64,000 nucleotides of DNA, taken from contig NZ_CP036289.1 of NCBI RefSeq assembly GCF_007748115.1, positions 558,001 to 622,000 on the forward strand, given 5' to 3'. Origin of the DNA: Bremerella volcania (lineage in GTDB: Bacteria > Planctomycetota > Planctomycetia > Pirellulales > Pirellulaceae). This document shows, one piece after another, positions 6,826 through 15,860 of this stretch. The notes under the pieces are model-generated. The model saw only the letters and a program-made list of their open reading frames with translations. It searched no databases and was not told the origin of the DNA. Each line of letters begins with the position of its first letter. Position 1 is the first letter of the stretch. The translations under genes and the position numbers were made by a program.

Positions 6826-7185
6826 GATTTCTATCTTCCTTCCATTCTCTATCGTCAATTCGAGAGAGAATCATCACGGGAAGGAAATCCGTTCCATGTC
6901 GCGGGGTCTTCAATGACTCCCGAATCAGCACGATAATCCGTCGCGCTTTCCATCGTTTTGGTGGATTCCGTTCCGATTGGCATCGCCTGCCAACCGTACT
7001 TGCTAGCACGACATCCCTGGCGAAACTGATTGTCTTCGGGTTAAGAACCCTGACAAGCTTCACCACGCCTGATTAACGATACCTTAATCGCCAGTTCATC
7101 TTCAAGTACGTAGCTCCGCAAAATGCGCGAAAGAATTTTGGCGGGAAGACGTACCCTCGCTGGTGTGGTTTTTGGCGTAAGAGAT
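6826..7185. other. Intergenic region with two short dyads
   Basis: No convincing gene is seen. Two short inverted repeats are present: GGGTT-AAG-AACCC (7038-7050) and GATTAA-7-TTAATC (7071-7089). Either could help end the Pho transcript, which runs leftward from 7186, but neither is followed by a clear T-run on that strand. Confidence 0.4.
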
Positions 7186-7920
7186 TTAATTCAAAGAGTT
7201 TATATTCCAAGCGGCTTCGCGGAAACGATAGCCCACCCCCCGGACGGTTTCGATGAGGATCCCCTTCCGGTCGAGCTTGCCGCGAATCGATTTGACATGA
7301 ACATCGATCCGGCGAGTTCTGCTAGCGTTCTCGGAATCGGACTCCGGCTCGCGGTCCTTGGCTGGAAGGCCGGCGGCTTCTTCGAGCTGAGCCCTGGTAA
7401 GAACGTGTCCTGGACGCGATAGCAGTGCTTGCAGTAGCCGAAACTCGGTAGGCGTCAGGTCCAGACGATTGCCGTCCATTTCGACCAGGGAAAAGCGAGG
7501 GTCGAGCCGGATGCCATGGCACTCGAGAACAGCTTGCGTGTCGACGGTGTGGCGGGCACGAAAGGTCAGCGTTTTGACCGATTGAGCCAAAAGGTCGAGA
7601 GCCAGCGACTCGGCCAAGCGAGAATCGTGGGCAGGGTCATCAATGCCGCTTAAATCCCCGCCGGTTGGGGCGATCAAGATGGCTGGTGTCGAGTCTTCTC
7701 CCAGGTGACGCAGGATCGAACGACAAAGATCAAGAGTTTCTACTTCTTCCAACGACCGCGACAAGACGACCACGTCCGGTACGTATTCCATCGCGTGTTG
7801 CAGGCCATCACGCGTTCCGCTGGCCAGGTAAACCTGGCAGCCGGTTTGTTGCAGGTTGTGCGCGACTGTGTGAAGCGGCCCCCCTGCTTTTTCGACGATC
7901 AATATGCTGCGTTGAGCCAC
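7186..7920 (-). CDS. PhoB-like OmpR-family regulator with a degenerate receiver domain
   Basis: 244 residues. The C-terminal part (about 145-235) is a winged-helix DNA-binding domain of OmpR/PhoB type: DLTPTEFRLLQALLSRPG, then RRIDVHVKSIRGKLD and the closing ETVRGVGYRF. The N-terminal 110 residues have the receiver fold pattern (SILIVE at the start, PDVVVLS at strand 3), but the phospho-acceptor Asp is Ser54, the acidic pocket pair is Glu10-Lys11, and the conserved Thr and Lys are not evident. It therefore probably cannot be phosphorylated in the normal way. Position at the end of the pst-phoU cluster suggests control of phosphate genes. No partner PhoR kinase is next to it. Confidence 0.82.
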   Translation of the reverse strand: MAQRSILIVEKAGGPLHTVAHNLQQTGCQVYLASGTRDGLQHAMEYVPDVVVLSRSLEEVETLDLCRSILRHLGEDSTPAILIAPTGGDLSGIDDPAHDSRLAESLALDLLAQSVKTLTFRARHTVDTQAVLECHGIRLDPRFSLVEMDGNRLDLTPTEFRLLQALLSRPGHVLTRAQLEEAAGLPAKDREPESDSENASRTRRIDVHVKSIRGKLDRKGILIETVRGVGYRFREAAWNINSLN

Positions 7921-8011
7921 GGTTCGTCTTCACGCTTTGGTTGAAGGAAACAGGTTGGGTCAGTGTGATCTGATACTCTAAAGCCTTCCGTGGTCTGGAT
8001 GGTTTGCGAGA

Positions 8012-8707
8012 TCATTGTGCCGCTTCCTCGTTGTCGTCGAACGATTGACGATGGCGAACGATTTCGCCTTCGATCCAATAGATGACGATCTCGGCGATAT
8101 TCGTGACGTGATCCGCGATTCGTTCGATATGTTTGGAAATGCCGGTGATCTCGATCATCCAGTCGAGGTCACCGGGATTGTTCGAGATGCCGTCCTTGAG
8201 CCACTGGAATATCTGGCGATGCAATCGATCGAGTTCGCGGTCTTGAAGAATCAACTGACGGCAAGTTAACGCGTCGCGATCGATGAATGCATCCAGGCTC
8301 TTGCGCAGCATCTCGACGGCTTGCTGATTTGCTTGCTTCAAACACTCTGGCAGGACGATCTGATTGGTTGCGATACCACCGTCGCGAAGTCGGACCACGC
8401 TTTCGGCGATGTTCACCGCGAGATCACCGATTCGTTCCAGTTCGTGGCCCACGGACATCGAAGAAATAATCAGACGAAGATCCGACGCCACCGGCTGAAA
8501 GAGGGCAATCGAGTGCAGGCATTCTTCTTCCAGGGCAACGTCCATTTCATCGAGCTGGTCGTCCTCGGCGATCACATCGAGGGCCCGCTCTCGATCGAGA
8601 TCATTCAGTGCCCGCGTCGCCTCGCTAACTTGGGCCTCGGCGTGCGATCCCATCGAGAGGAGGTGCGAACGAACGGCTTCGATCTGTCGGATCCAGTGGC
8701 GGGTCAT
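8012..8707 (-). CDS. phoU: Phosphate signalling/transport regulator PhoU
   Basis: 231 residues, the usual PhoU length, with two repeats of a three-helix domain that carry acidic metal-binding patches, for example the first-repeat ERALDVIAEDDQLDEMDVALEEEC region and the second-repeat ITGISKHIERIADHVTNIAE. PhoU links the Pst transporter to the sensor kinase and dampens phosphate uptake and Pho-regulon signalling. It is cytoplasmic and peripheral to the membrane. It lies 20 bp downstream of the secreted-protein gene and about 90 bp upstream of the PhoB-like gene, so the whole cluster is likely one transcript. The start ATG at 8707 is natural. Confidence 0.92.
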   Translation of the reverse strand: MTRHWIRQIEAVRSHLLSMGSHAEAQVSEATRALNDLDRERALDVIAEDDQLDEMDVALEEECLHSIALFQPVASDLRLIISSMSVGHELERIGDLAVNIAESVVRLRDGGIATNQIVLPECLKQANQQAVEMLRKSLDAFIDRDALTCRQLILQDRELDRLHRQIFQWLKDGISNNPGDLDWMIEITGISKHIERIADHVTNIAEIVIYWIEGEIVRHRQSFDDNEEAAQ

Positions 8708-8727
8708 GAGTGGTCGCTTTCAGATTT

Positions 8728-9558
8728 CTACTTTTCAGGCTTACCGAGGAACATGTCGATCGTTTCGGCGTCGGGAGCTTTGATCGTGGTTCGCATCGGA
8801 CCGGCACCAATACGCGTGACGTGCTTTTCGGGAAGCCCTTCTTTTTTGAAGTGCGTCGCGGCCTCGGTATTCTTGGCGAAGATCCAGGCACGGCCATCCT
8901 CGAAGTAAGTTACGAAACCTGGTTTGGCAAACAGGTAATGGATGGCCGTTTCTCGCGAATCCGTTTTGATAGTCTTCCGATCGGGACCGGCACCAGGCAG
9001 CGTAACGTGCTTCTCGGGACCTTCCCCGGCAACCAGATCTGAGATGCTTGGGCTATCCAAAGAAAGAACCCACAGGCGGCCATCGATTACCTTGGTGAGA
9101 AATCCCGGTCGGTTGTACTTGGAAGAATCGGCCGAGGACTTAACGATCGTGCCGTCGGCAAGGTAGTACAGTTCGTACCAGTCGTCATTCTTTTTATTGA
9201 CGCCAGGGCGCGCACGAAACAACGCCGACAGGGCATAGGGCTTGCCGTCCCGCTGGTACTCGACAACGACGATCGAACCATAATCGAGTTTAGCAAGATC
9301 CTTCGCGGCGGCATCGTTGACGTAGATGGTGCCGTCGGTGCCGGCCTCGGGAGCAGGAACGTTTTGAGGGAAGCCTTCCAACTGCTTCCAATCACTGTAT
9401 TTGTCTTGCAGGAAGGTCCAGAAGTCTTCGGTGAATTTCTGGTGGTCCGCGGAACGCGCGGCCGTTTCATCGGCGCGGGCAACGGCCGCGCAGCAAATAA
9501 AGGTCGTCAACACCAAGAGCGTCAGCAGTCTGGCTGCAACGGGCAATCGAGGCATCAT
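8728..9558 (-). CDS. Secreted protein with two tandem repeats, inside the pst-phoU operon
   Basis: 276 residues with an N-terminal signal peptide (hydrophobic core LLTLLVLTTFICCAAVA, cleavage probably after ARA near residue 29). Residues about 60-140 (DGTIYVNDAAAKDL, then DWYELYYLADGTIVKSS) resemble the cytochrome P460-like beta fold but contain no CxxCH haem motif. Two tandem repeats of about 60 residues follow, each with PGF-(L/V)-T-x3-DGR-x-W at its start and GPEKHVT or LPEKHVT followed by GAGP in its middle. It is extracytoplasmic. I know of no described role. Its place between pstB and phoU suggests a part in phosphate sensing or capture; this is inference from context. Confidence 0.7.
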   Translation of the reverse strand: MMPRLPVAARLLTLLVLTTFICCAAVARADETAARSADHQKFTEDFWTFLQDKYSDWKQLEGFPQNVPAPEAGTDGTIYVNDAAAKDLAKLDYGSIVVVEYQRDGKPYALSALFRARPGVNKKNDDWYELYYLADGTIVKSSADSSKYNRPGFLTKVIDGRLWVLSLDSPSISDLVAGEGPEKHVTLPGAGPDRKTIKTDSRETAIHYLFAKPGFVTYFEDGRAWIFAKNTEAATHFKKEGLPEKHVTRIGAGPMRTTIKAPDAETIDMFLGKPEK

Positions 9559-9596
9559 CGTCGGCGTCCTTTCGCAAAAAGTAAGTGGGGCGAATC

Positions 9597-10451
9597 CTAA
9601 CCAAATCGTCCCGTTACGTAGGCGTTGGTTTCGGATAGTTTGGGTTTGGTGAATATATCGACGGTTTGGCCATATTCGACGAGCCGACCCAGGTACATGA
9701 ACGCGGTGTAATCGCTGATTCGCGAGGCCTGCTGCATGTTGTGCGTGACGATCAAAATCGAATACTCGCCGCGGAGTTCGCGAATCAAATCTTCAATCTT
9801 GCCGGTCGCGATCGGATCGAGCGCGGAGCACGGTTCGTCCAGCAGCAATACCTCCGGCTCGCTCGCGATGGCTCGTGCAATGCACAGGCGTTGTTGCTGA
9901 CCGCCTGAGAGACTCAGGCCACTTTCGTGGAGTCGGTCCTTCACTTCGCTCCAGATTGCGGCACCTTTCAGGCTATGTTCACAAACCCCTTCGAGCACGC
10001 TACGGCTGCGTTCGCCGTCGATCCGCAAAGGGTAAACGACGTTTTCGAAGATGCTCATGGGGAATGGATTAGGTTTCTGAAAAACCATCCCCATTCGTTT
10101 GCGAAGCTCGATGACGTCGACCCCCCGATCGCAGATCGATTGATCGTTCAGGAAGATATCGCCTTGGATCCGAACGGTGTCGATCAAGTCGTTCATGCGA
10201 TTGACGCATCGCAGCAGGGTCGACTTGCCGCACCCGGATGGCCCGACCAGTGCCGTTACCTGACCGCGCGGTATGGGCATGCTGATATTGAAGAGGGCCT
10301 GCTTGTCTCCATACCAGAGATTGAAGTTCTTGATCTCCAGGACCTTTTCTTCACGGAAGACGGCATCGTGCACCACGGGAGCGAAGTTGTGCCCCTGGGC
10401 GATCAATTCGAGCCGGCTTGTTTCCGAAGTTCCTGATTGTGGTTGACTCAT
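9597..10451 (-). CDS. pstB: Phosphate ABC transporter ATP-binding protein PstB
   Basis: 284 residues. Walker A is GPSGCGKST (70-78), the ABC signature LSGGQQQR is at 181-188, and Walker B VLLLDEP at 201-207 is followed by the D-loop SALD and the switch His in VTHNMQQA. The stretch [10 protein letters not shown] after Walker A and [13 protein letters not shown] are typical of PstB. It hydrolyses ATP on the cytoplasmic face to drive phosphate import through PstA/PstC. It starts 51 bp after pstA and precedes the secreted-protein gene. The N-terminal extension of about 35 residues before the ABC domain is modest. Confidence 0.95.
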   Translation of the reverse strand: MSQPQSGTSETSRLELIAQGHNFAPVVHDAVFREEKVLEIKNFNLWYGDKQALFNISMPIPRGQVTALVGPSGCGKSTLLRCVNRMNDLIDTVRIQGDIFLNDQSICDRGVDVIELRKRMGMVFQKPNPFPMSIFENVVYPLRIDGERSRSVLEGVCEHSLKGAAIWSEVKDRLHESGLSLSGGQQQRLCIARAIASEPEVLLLDEPCSALDPIATGKIEDLIRELRGEYSILIVTHNMQQASRISDYTAFMYLGRLVEYGQTVDIFTKPKLSETNAYVTGRFG

Positions 10452-10502
10452 GGAGTTTGGCTTCTGCTAGTCACGAAGGCGAAACATGGGCGTCGTATGG
10501 GG

Positions 10503-13013
10503 CTAAAACTGACCAGACTGAAATCGCTTTCTCAGCCGGGCACGCAGCCATATGGCGAACAGGTTCAAGGTGGCGATCACGGTGATCAGGAGCAGCGTCG
10601 TGGTGAAGACCATCGGCTTGGCCGCCTCGCTGTTGGGGCTTTGAAAACCTAGATCGAATATATGAAAACCGAGGTGCATGAAGCTTCGGTCAAGATGGAC
10701 GAAAGGGGCACTCAGGTCGACCGGCAACTCCGGAGCAAGCTTGAGCACGCCGACCAGCATCAGGGGCGCGACTTCACCGGCACCGCGAGCCATGGCCAGA
10801 ATCATGCCGGTCATGATGCCAGGCAAGGCGTGCGGTAGAACAATGCGGCGAATCGTCTGCCACTTGCTCGCTCCACAGCCGTACGAGCCTTCGCGGAGTG
10901 AATTGGGAACGGCTGCCAAGGCTTCTTCCGTCGCGACGATCACGACCGGCAAGGTCAACAGCGCCAGCGTCAAACTGGCCCACAGCAAGCCCCCTTTGCC
11001 GAAGGTTGGGTTCGGAAGGTTGGCCTGATACATGCCATGGAAGTTGGGTGTAAAGGCCACCAACGCAATGAATGCGACGGTCGTCAAGATCCACAGCAGA
11101 AGACTCGCGATGCCAAGCGTCGGCGTTCGCATCCGCGTGAGCACCTTTCGGCTGCCCAGCGAATACGATGTGGTGATGAACGCGGAAAAGGCCACGATAG
11201 CCAGGCCCGCCGCGGTCAACCACCACCACAGTTTCGGCATGGTCGGCAGGTTGGCATTGCTGGGACCACCATCGATGTAGGCACCGACCACAAGAATCAA
11301 AAAGCCATAGCCGAACACCCCAAACACAATGCTCGGCACGCCGGCCAGGTTATTGATGCTGATGCGAATGATACTGACGATCGGGCCGCTCTTGGCATAT
11401 TCGCGCAGATAGAGTGCTGCTAAAACGCCAAACGGCACGACGATCAGCGACATGATCATCGTCATGGCAACCGTGCCCCAAATCGCCGGGAAAACGCCCC
11501 CCTCGGAGTTCGCTTCACGCGGGTCGGCCAAAAGAAACTCGCCCCAGCGCGAGAAGTAGACGTTCAGCCGCCCCAGCCAATCAAGTTGATTCGCCGGGAA
11601 AGCTCGGACGATGTCGCCAAGTTTTAGCTCCGCTTCCGTTCCTTCGGCGGTGGTAGCAAACAACCCGTAGCGATTGTTGCGATCCTCGATTTCATTGATC
11701 CGTTCCTGAAGCGCGGCAATCTGATTGTCGACCTCGAAACGAACCTCCACGAAGTGATCCACGGCTTGCCGGGCAGCAGGTGGGACTTGTTCCAAGAGCT
11801 GTTCGATTTCATCCAGCCTGGCTTCGATCCGCGACTCTTCGCTCGTCCGCTGGGAATTTAAAGCCGCCACAAGGTCCGGGCCGACTTTGGCCATCGCCGA
11901 GTCTTTGCCGAGGACACGCGTCGCACGTTCGACGATTCGGACGTCTTTTTGTTTGTCGGCTTGAATCGCACTCAATTCGATCTTCAAGTTATAGATCTCG
12001 TTGGCCAGGCCCTCGACGAAAACGTCGTGCTCTAGCTCTTGCGATCGAAGTTGAAGACGGGCTTGTTCCTGACGCCGACTGCTCTCGCCGACTTCGTACT
12101 CGGCAATGCGGTCAATCGCATGAACGCTCTCCCTCGCGGAGTCATGATGTTGCCGGTAAGCATCGTAGGTTGCCTGGGGGCCCTCCAGGACTTCTCGGAT
12201 GGCAACCAGGTTCTGTCCGACCGCGACGTCGGAAAGGGGAAGGACTTCGCCGCTCTCGGTAACACCCACTAGATCTTGCTTGCCGTTTCGATTCTGGGTG
12301 ATGAAGCTCTGAGTGTTCTCGGCCTGAAGGGCATTTAGCTTTTCTTGGACCGAGTCAATCTCTTGCTTGAGCGATTCGAGCGTGGCAGCCCATTCCGCTT
12401 GGGCATCTTCGTCTTGCACATCGGGCCCAGGCAGGCGTGATTGGTTATTGGCAAAGAAGGAGTGGATATCGCTCAAGTCATCTTCATCGGATGAGATCGG
12501 GCGAGCCTTCGAGGTGACGAACTTCTGCGGCGTGCCGATAAAGCGTCCCAGCTTTGTCCGTTCAAAGAGCATCGCCCACTCAGGCATCGTCGGAGGCGTA
12601 TCGGAAAGTTCTTCCTGGGTCACCCATTGGTACGTGCCGCTTTGAGCCGCTTTGAACTCGAAGTTATCGGTCCGGTATTGCCACCGATGGGAAGGCTTAG
12701 GCTTGGCCGTCCCGTTCTCGGATTGATCGGACGAAGTGCTGCCAGACGTGTAGTCTTCCTCGTCGGTGAGTTCTCCCATCAAGACCGAGCCATCTTTCAG
12801 CGTGACCAGGTACAGCCTGCCGGGCCAGAAGCTGGCCATGCCTTGATAGACGATGAGCCCCAGGAGTCCGAAGATCATCAATAGCGCCAAGGCCAAAGCT
12901 CCGCCCGAAAGCCAGATCATCGGTTCCCCTTGAGAGAGGATCGTGAGCCCTGGGCGGACCTTGCGTTGATACTTCTTAACGTGGCTGTTCGCGTTTTCCT
13001 GAGGTTGGCTCAT
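10503..13013 (-). CDS. pstA: Phosphate ABC transporter permease PstA, strongly enlarged
   Basis: 836 residues against about 300 in typical PstA. One membrane helix (34-56) is followed by a long extracytoplasmic region (about 60-500) whose central part (about 210-460) is rich in Gln, Glu, Leu and Arg with heptad spacing, indicating coiled coil. The permease domain occupies about 500-836. It contains the conserved NNLAGVPSIVFGVFGYG segment and the EAA-like loop with SLREGSYGCGASKWQTIRRIVLPHALPGI, which contacts PstB. The ATG overlaps the stop of pstC (ATGA), so translation is coupled. Long PstA/PstC variants exist in several Gram-negative groups; the coiled coil's purpose is unknown. It may span the periplasm or stabilise the PstC partner domain. 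Confidence 0.9.
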   Translation of the reverse strand: MSQPQENANSHVKKYQRKVRPGLTILSQGEPMIWLSGGALALALLMIFGLLGLIVYQGMASFWPGRLYLVTLKDGSVLMGELTDEEDYTSGSTSSDQSENGTAKPKPSHRWQYRTDNFEFKAAQSGTYQWVTQEELSDTPPTMPEWAMLFERTKLGRFIGTPQKFVTSKARPISSDEDDLSDIHSFFANNQSRLPGPDVQDEDAQAEWAATLESLKQEIDSVQEKLNALQAENTQSFITQNRNGKQDLVGVTESGEVLPLSDVAVGQNLVAIREVLEGPQATYDAYRQHHDSARESVHAIDRIAEYEVGESSRRQEQARLQLRSQELEHDVFVEGLANEIYNLKIELSAIQADKQKDVRIVERATRVLGKDSAMAKVGPDLVAALNSQRTSEESRIEARLDEIEQLLEQVPPAARQAVDHFVEVRFEVDNQIAALQERINEIEDRNNRYGLFATTAEGTEAELKLGDIVRAFPANQLDWLGRLNVYFSRWGEFLLADPREANSEGGVFPAIWGTVAMTMIMSLIVVPFGVLAALYLREYAKSGPIVSIIRISINNLAGVPSIVFGVFGYGFLILVVGAYIDGGPSNANLPTMPKLWWWLTAAGLAIVAFSAFITTSYSLGSRKVLTRMRTPTLGIASLLLWILTTVAFIALVAFTPNFHGMYQANLPNPTFGKGGLLWASLTLALLTLPVVIVATEEALAAVPNSLREGSYGCGASKWQTIRRIVLPHALPGIMTGMILAMARGAGEVAPLMLVGVLKLAPELPVDLSAPFVHLDRSFMHLGFHIFDLGFQSPNSEAAKPMVFTTTLLLITVIATLNLFAIWLRARLRKRFQSGQF

Positions 13014-15724
13014 AACTGGTAGGCCCTCCTCCGGAAATAAAGTCGCACGACCTCGGCGACCGTATTGATCAAGAACGTCAGCAGGAAAAGTACCAACGCC
13101 GAGAGGAACAGCACACGGTAGTGCGAGCTTCCTTGGACGGCTTCCGGTAGTTCGATCGCGATGTTCGTACTAAGGGTTCGGAAGCCGTTAAAGATATTCC
13201 AGTCTTCGATCGGCGTGTTGCCCCCGGCCATCAGCACGATCATCGTTTCTCCGGCGACTCGTCCCAGGCCGATCATCAGCGCCGAAAACAGACCGCTCAT
13301 GGCGGTTGGGATAACGACTCGCACGGTCGTTTGCCAATGGGTGGCACCACATCCGAGCGAAGCGGACCGTAGATGGGAAGGGACCGTGGAAAGGGCATCG
13401 TCTGCCAGCGTGTAAATAATGGGAATCACCGCAAAGCCCATCACAAAGCCGACGATCAAGGAATTGCGTTGGTCGAACTCGCCAATGTAAGTGCCTCTAG
13501 GATCCCAGCCAGCCAGGTCTAATAAAGTTCCCAGGGCGTAGGCCAAAGAGAAGGTGACGATCGACAGTAGTACAAACTTTCCCAGGCTCAAAAGCGAGAA
13601 GGTGAACCGGGGCGCCTTGGCGACACTGCCCCGCCAAAAGGTATTCAGAACATTGACGTCCAGCAAGAACGTAACGAACGCACAAAAGGGAATCAGGATC
13701 AGCAGCCAGCCACCCACGCCGGAGCCTTGTTCGGGATGAACAAGCCAGAACTTGATGTTGCCGAGGAACAACCACTGCTCGATCGACGGCCCGAACCAGT
13801 ATGCCAGGTAGATCCCCAGCATCAGTACAGGAGCGAGAAACCAAAGTCGGAAAGGCTGAAGCCGGAGCGTGAAAGCTTGCGGCATGACTTGCCAGATAAA
13901 CGCACCCAGCAGGATCGTGAAGGGAACCGTAAAAAGGGCTGCCAGGCACGCAGGGACCACTTCTTCGACAACGGGCGCGAAGACAAGTGCCGCCAGAAAT
14001 CCAAGCACCACGCTCGGCAAACTGGCCATCATTTCGACGGTGGGCTTCACCAACGTTCGCGTACGGCGGGTACTGAATTCACTGGTGTACACGGCTGCCA
14101 ACAAGGCCAGTGGTGCCCCAAACAGCATCGAGTAAAACGTGGCCTTGAACGTACCGGAGATAAGCGGGAAGAGAGAGAACTTGAGTTCGTCTTCCGTTTT
14201 CGAGGAAGAGCTTTGCCACATGTTCAGCGGTTCGGCATAACCTTCATACCAAACCGGCAAAAAGAGTGAAGCCAGCGTGATGTCGGGGAAACCAGGGGAG
14301 AGCGCAAAGTGAGCAATCTTGCCATCGGCTTCGATAAACAGACCGTCATCGCGAGGAGCAATTCTGGCCAGCTTTACCAGGCCGCCTCCAGGCATCATCA
14401 GGTCGGCAACGTACTTTTCGGTCGTCATATGGAACAGCGAGCATTGACCGGTGGCATAACCAATGATGAACATGCGGCTGCGGGATGAAGCTCCGAACGC
14501 ACTGACCGCTCCGGGGCCTTGAGGAAACGTATGGGCACGCACTAAAGCGAACCCGTCGGAACTCTTGCGGTTGGCAAATCTCTCATCCGTTCGATCCGAC
14601 AGGCGGATCTGGAACCAGCCTGAGCAATTGCCATCGCTGTCTCCCACGCACAAGGTCTCACGCCCCAAAATCCAGTCGCACGAAGTAACCAGCGCATCGG
14701 AATCAGGGGTAAGATCGATGGTTTCGGCGATGACGATGTTGCTCTTGTCGCGAATGTCGTATCGACTCAGCTGGCCTGATTGTTTGACGGCCAGGACGTT
14801 GTTTCCGAGATCATCGATAAGCACGAACTTGGGATCGCCGTCGTCTTCCGTTGCCGGGGGAAGATCGTACAGCTTGGTGTCCAGCTTGACCTTGCCGCTG
14901 AGCAGGCTTTTCTTTTCGCTCACGACGCCCAGCTTCAATTGGTCGTCGCCGGTGAGGGTCACGAACGTGGTCGACTTTCCGCTCAGACTCGAACGCGTGC
15001 TCGCTTCAGGAAGATGATCCAGCAGGACAATTGGTGAATCACTGACGGCAATCGGGTCGCCAAGCGTCCAGTCGACGCTCTGAGCCCGATACTGACCCTG
15101 GGGCGTCATCTGGACGACCCCGTCCTTGTAGATCGCCGTATCACCAGGCTGCGATAGCTGCTTGCCAGAGACGCTGTTGGTTTGGTCGACAAACCAGTTC
15201 TTGATTTCGACCGGGTCCACAAAGGTCGTCTCGAATTCGACGTTGCCGACTCGGACCGTTCCGTCGTCCATGCCCAGGACGAAATCGGTTTGCCCTGTCG
15301 ACGTCGAGATCGCCGTGATCTCTCTGTCGTCGATTAGCTTGGTTTCTTTAACCACCTCGAAAGCCAGGGGGCTCATCGATTCCGCTTCAGAATCCTTTTT
15401 GGCCGACGGGATCAAACGGACGACCTTCAGCGTGCCGTCCTGGGTCAATAGCCATCCCATGGTTTGGTATTCGTTCAGTTCCAAGTGAACGACCTCGCCA
15501 GAACTCCATGGGGCTTCGCGGATATTCAGCGGCTTGATCGACGCCCCGCGAAACAGAGGAATGACCTCCATCACCAGAACGAGCGCCACCAGGCAGACCG
15601 CGACGATCGTACCAATCCCGCCAACCGTGATGACGCCTTCGGAGACAATGTCCGACCAACGCACGCTCCAATGAGTCTTGAGCTTGCGTTTTCTTCCGGT
15701 GAATCTTGGCTGCGTGCCACTCAT
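13010..15724 (-). CDS. pstC: Phosphate ABC transporter permease PstC, strongly enlarged
   Basis: 904 residues, about three times a typical PstC. After a basic N terminus and one membrane helix (31-57), residues about 60-500 form a large extracytoplasmic domain of beta-rich repeats (for example TQDGTLKVV, GMDDGTVRVG, LIDDLGNNVLAV, GDSDGNCSG), resembling a beta-propeller. The permease domain begins near residue 515 (FSLFPLISGTFKATFYSM), has the conserved MMASLPSVVLGFLAA, and ends with the EAA-like loop LRSASLGCGATHWQTTVRVVIPTAMSG. It forms the channel with PstA. pstS lies upstream across a 136-bp gap. The propeller-like reading is from repeat appearance only and needs a structure prediction. 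Confidence 0.9.
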   Translation of the reverse strand: MSGTQPRFTGRKRKLKTHWSVRWSDIVSEGVITVGGIGTIVAVCLVALVLVMEVIPLFRGASIKPLNIREAPWSSGEVVHLELNEYQTMGWLLTQDGTLKVVRLIPSAKKDSEAESMSPLAFEVVKETKLIDDREITAISTSTGQTDFVLGMDDGTVRVGNVEFETTFVDPVEIKNWFVDQTNSVSGKQLSQPGDTAIYKDGVVQMTPQGQYRAQSVDWTLGDPIAVSDSPIVLLDHLPEASTRSSLSGKSTTFVTLTGDDQLKLGVVSEKKSLLSGKVKLDTKLYDLPPATEDDGDPKFVLIDDLGNNVLAVKQSGQLSRYDIRDKSNIVIAETIDLTPDSDALVTSCDWILGRETLCVGDSDGNCSGWFQIRLSDRTDERFANRKSSDGFALVRAHTFPQGPGAVSAFGASSRSRMFIIGYATGQCSLFHMTTEKYVADLMMPGGGLVKLARIAPRDDGLFIEADGKIAHFALSPGFPDITLASLFLPVWYEGYAEPLNMWQSSSSKTEDELKFSLFPLISGTFKATFYSMLFGAPLALLAAVYTSEFSTRRTRTLVKPTVEMMASLPSVVLGFLAALVFAPVVEEVVPACLAALFTVPFTILLGAFIWQVMPQAFTLRLQPFRLWFLAPVLMLGIYLAYWFGPSIEQWLFLGNIKFWLVHPEQGSGVGGWLLILIPFCAFVTFLLDVNVLNTFWRGSVAKAPRFTFSLLSLGKFVLLSIVTFSLAYALGTLLDLAGWDPRGTYIGEFDQRNSLIVGFVMGFAVIPIIYTLADDALSTVPSHLRSASLGCGATHWQTTVRVVIPTAMSGLFSALMIGLGRVAGETMIVLMAGGNTPIEDWNIFNGFRTLSTNIAIELPEAVQGSSHYRVLFLSALVLFLLTFLINTVAEVVRLYFRRRAYQL

Positions 15725-15860
15725 GGAATAGCGAGAAACCTTGGTTTAACCATCAACGGCGAAACGTGTGATGCCAACAACAACAGGAAGGAGCCCCGCG
15801 ATTCTTACATCGACTGGGCGATACGAAAAAGCGGAGTTCACACGATGGCGCGGTGACGGT

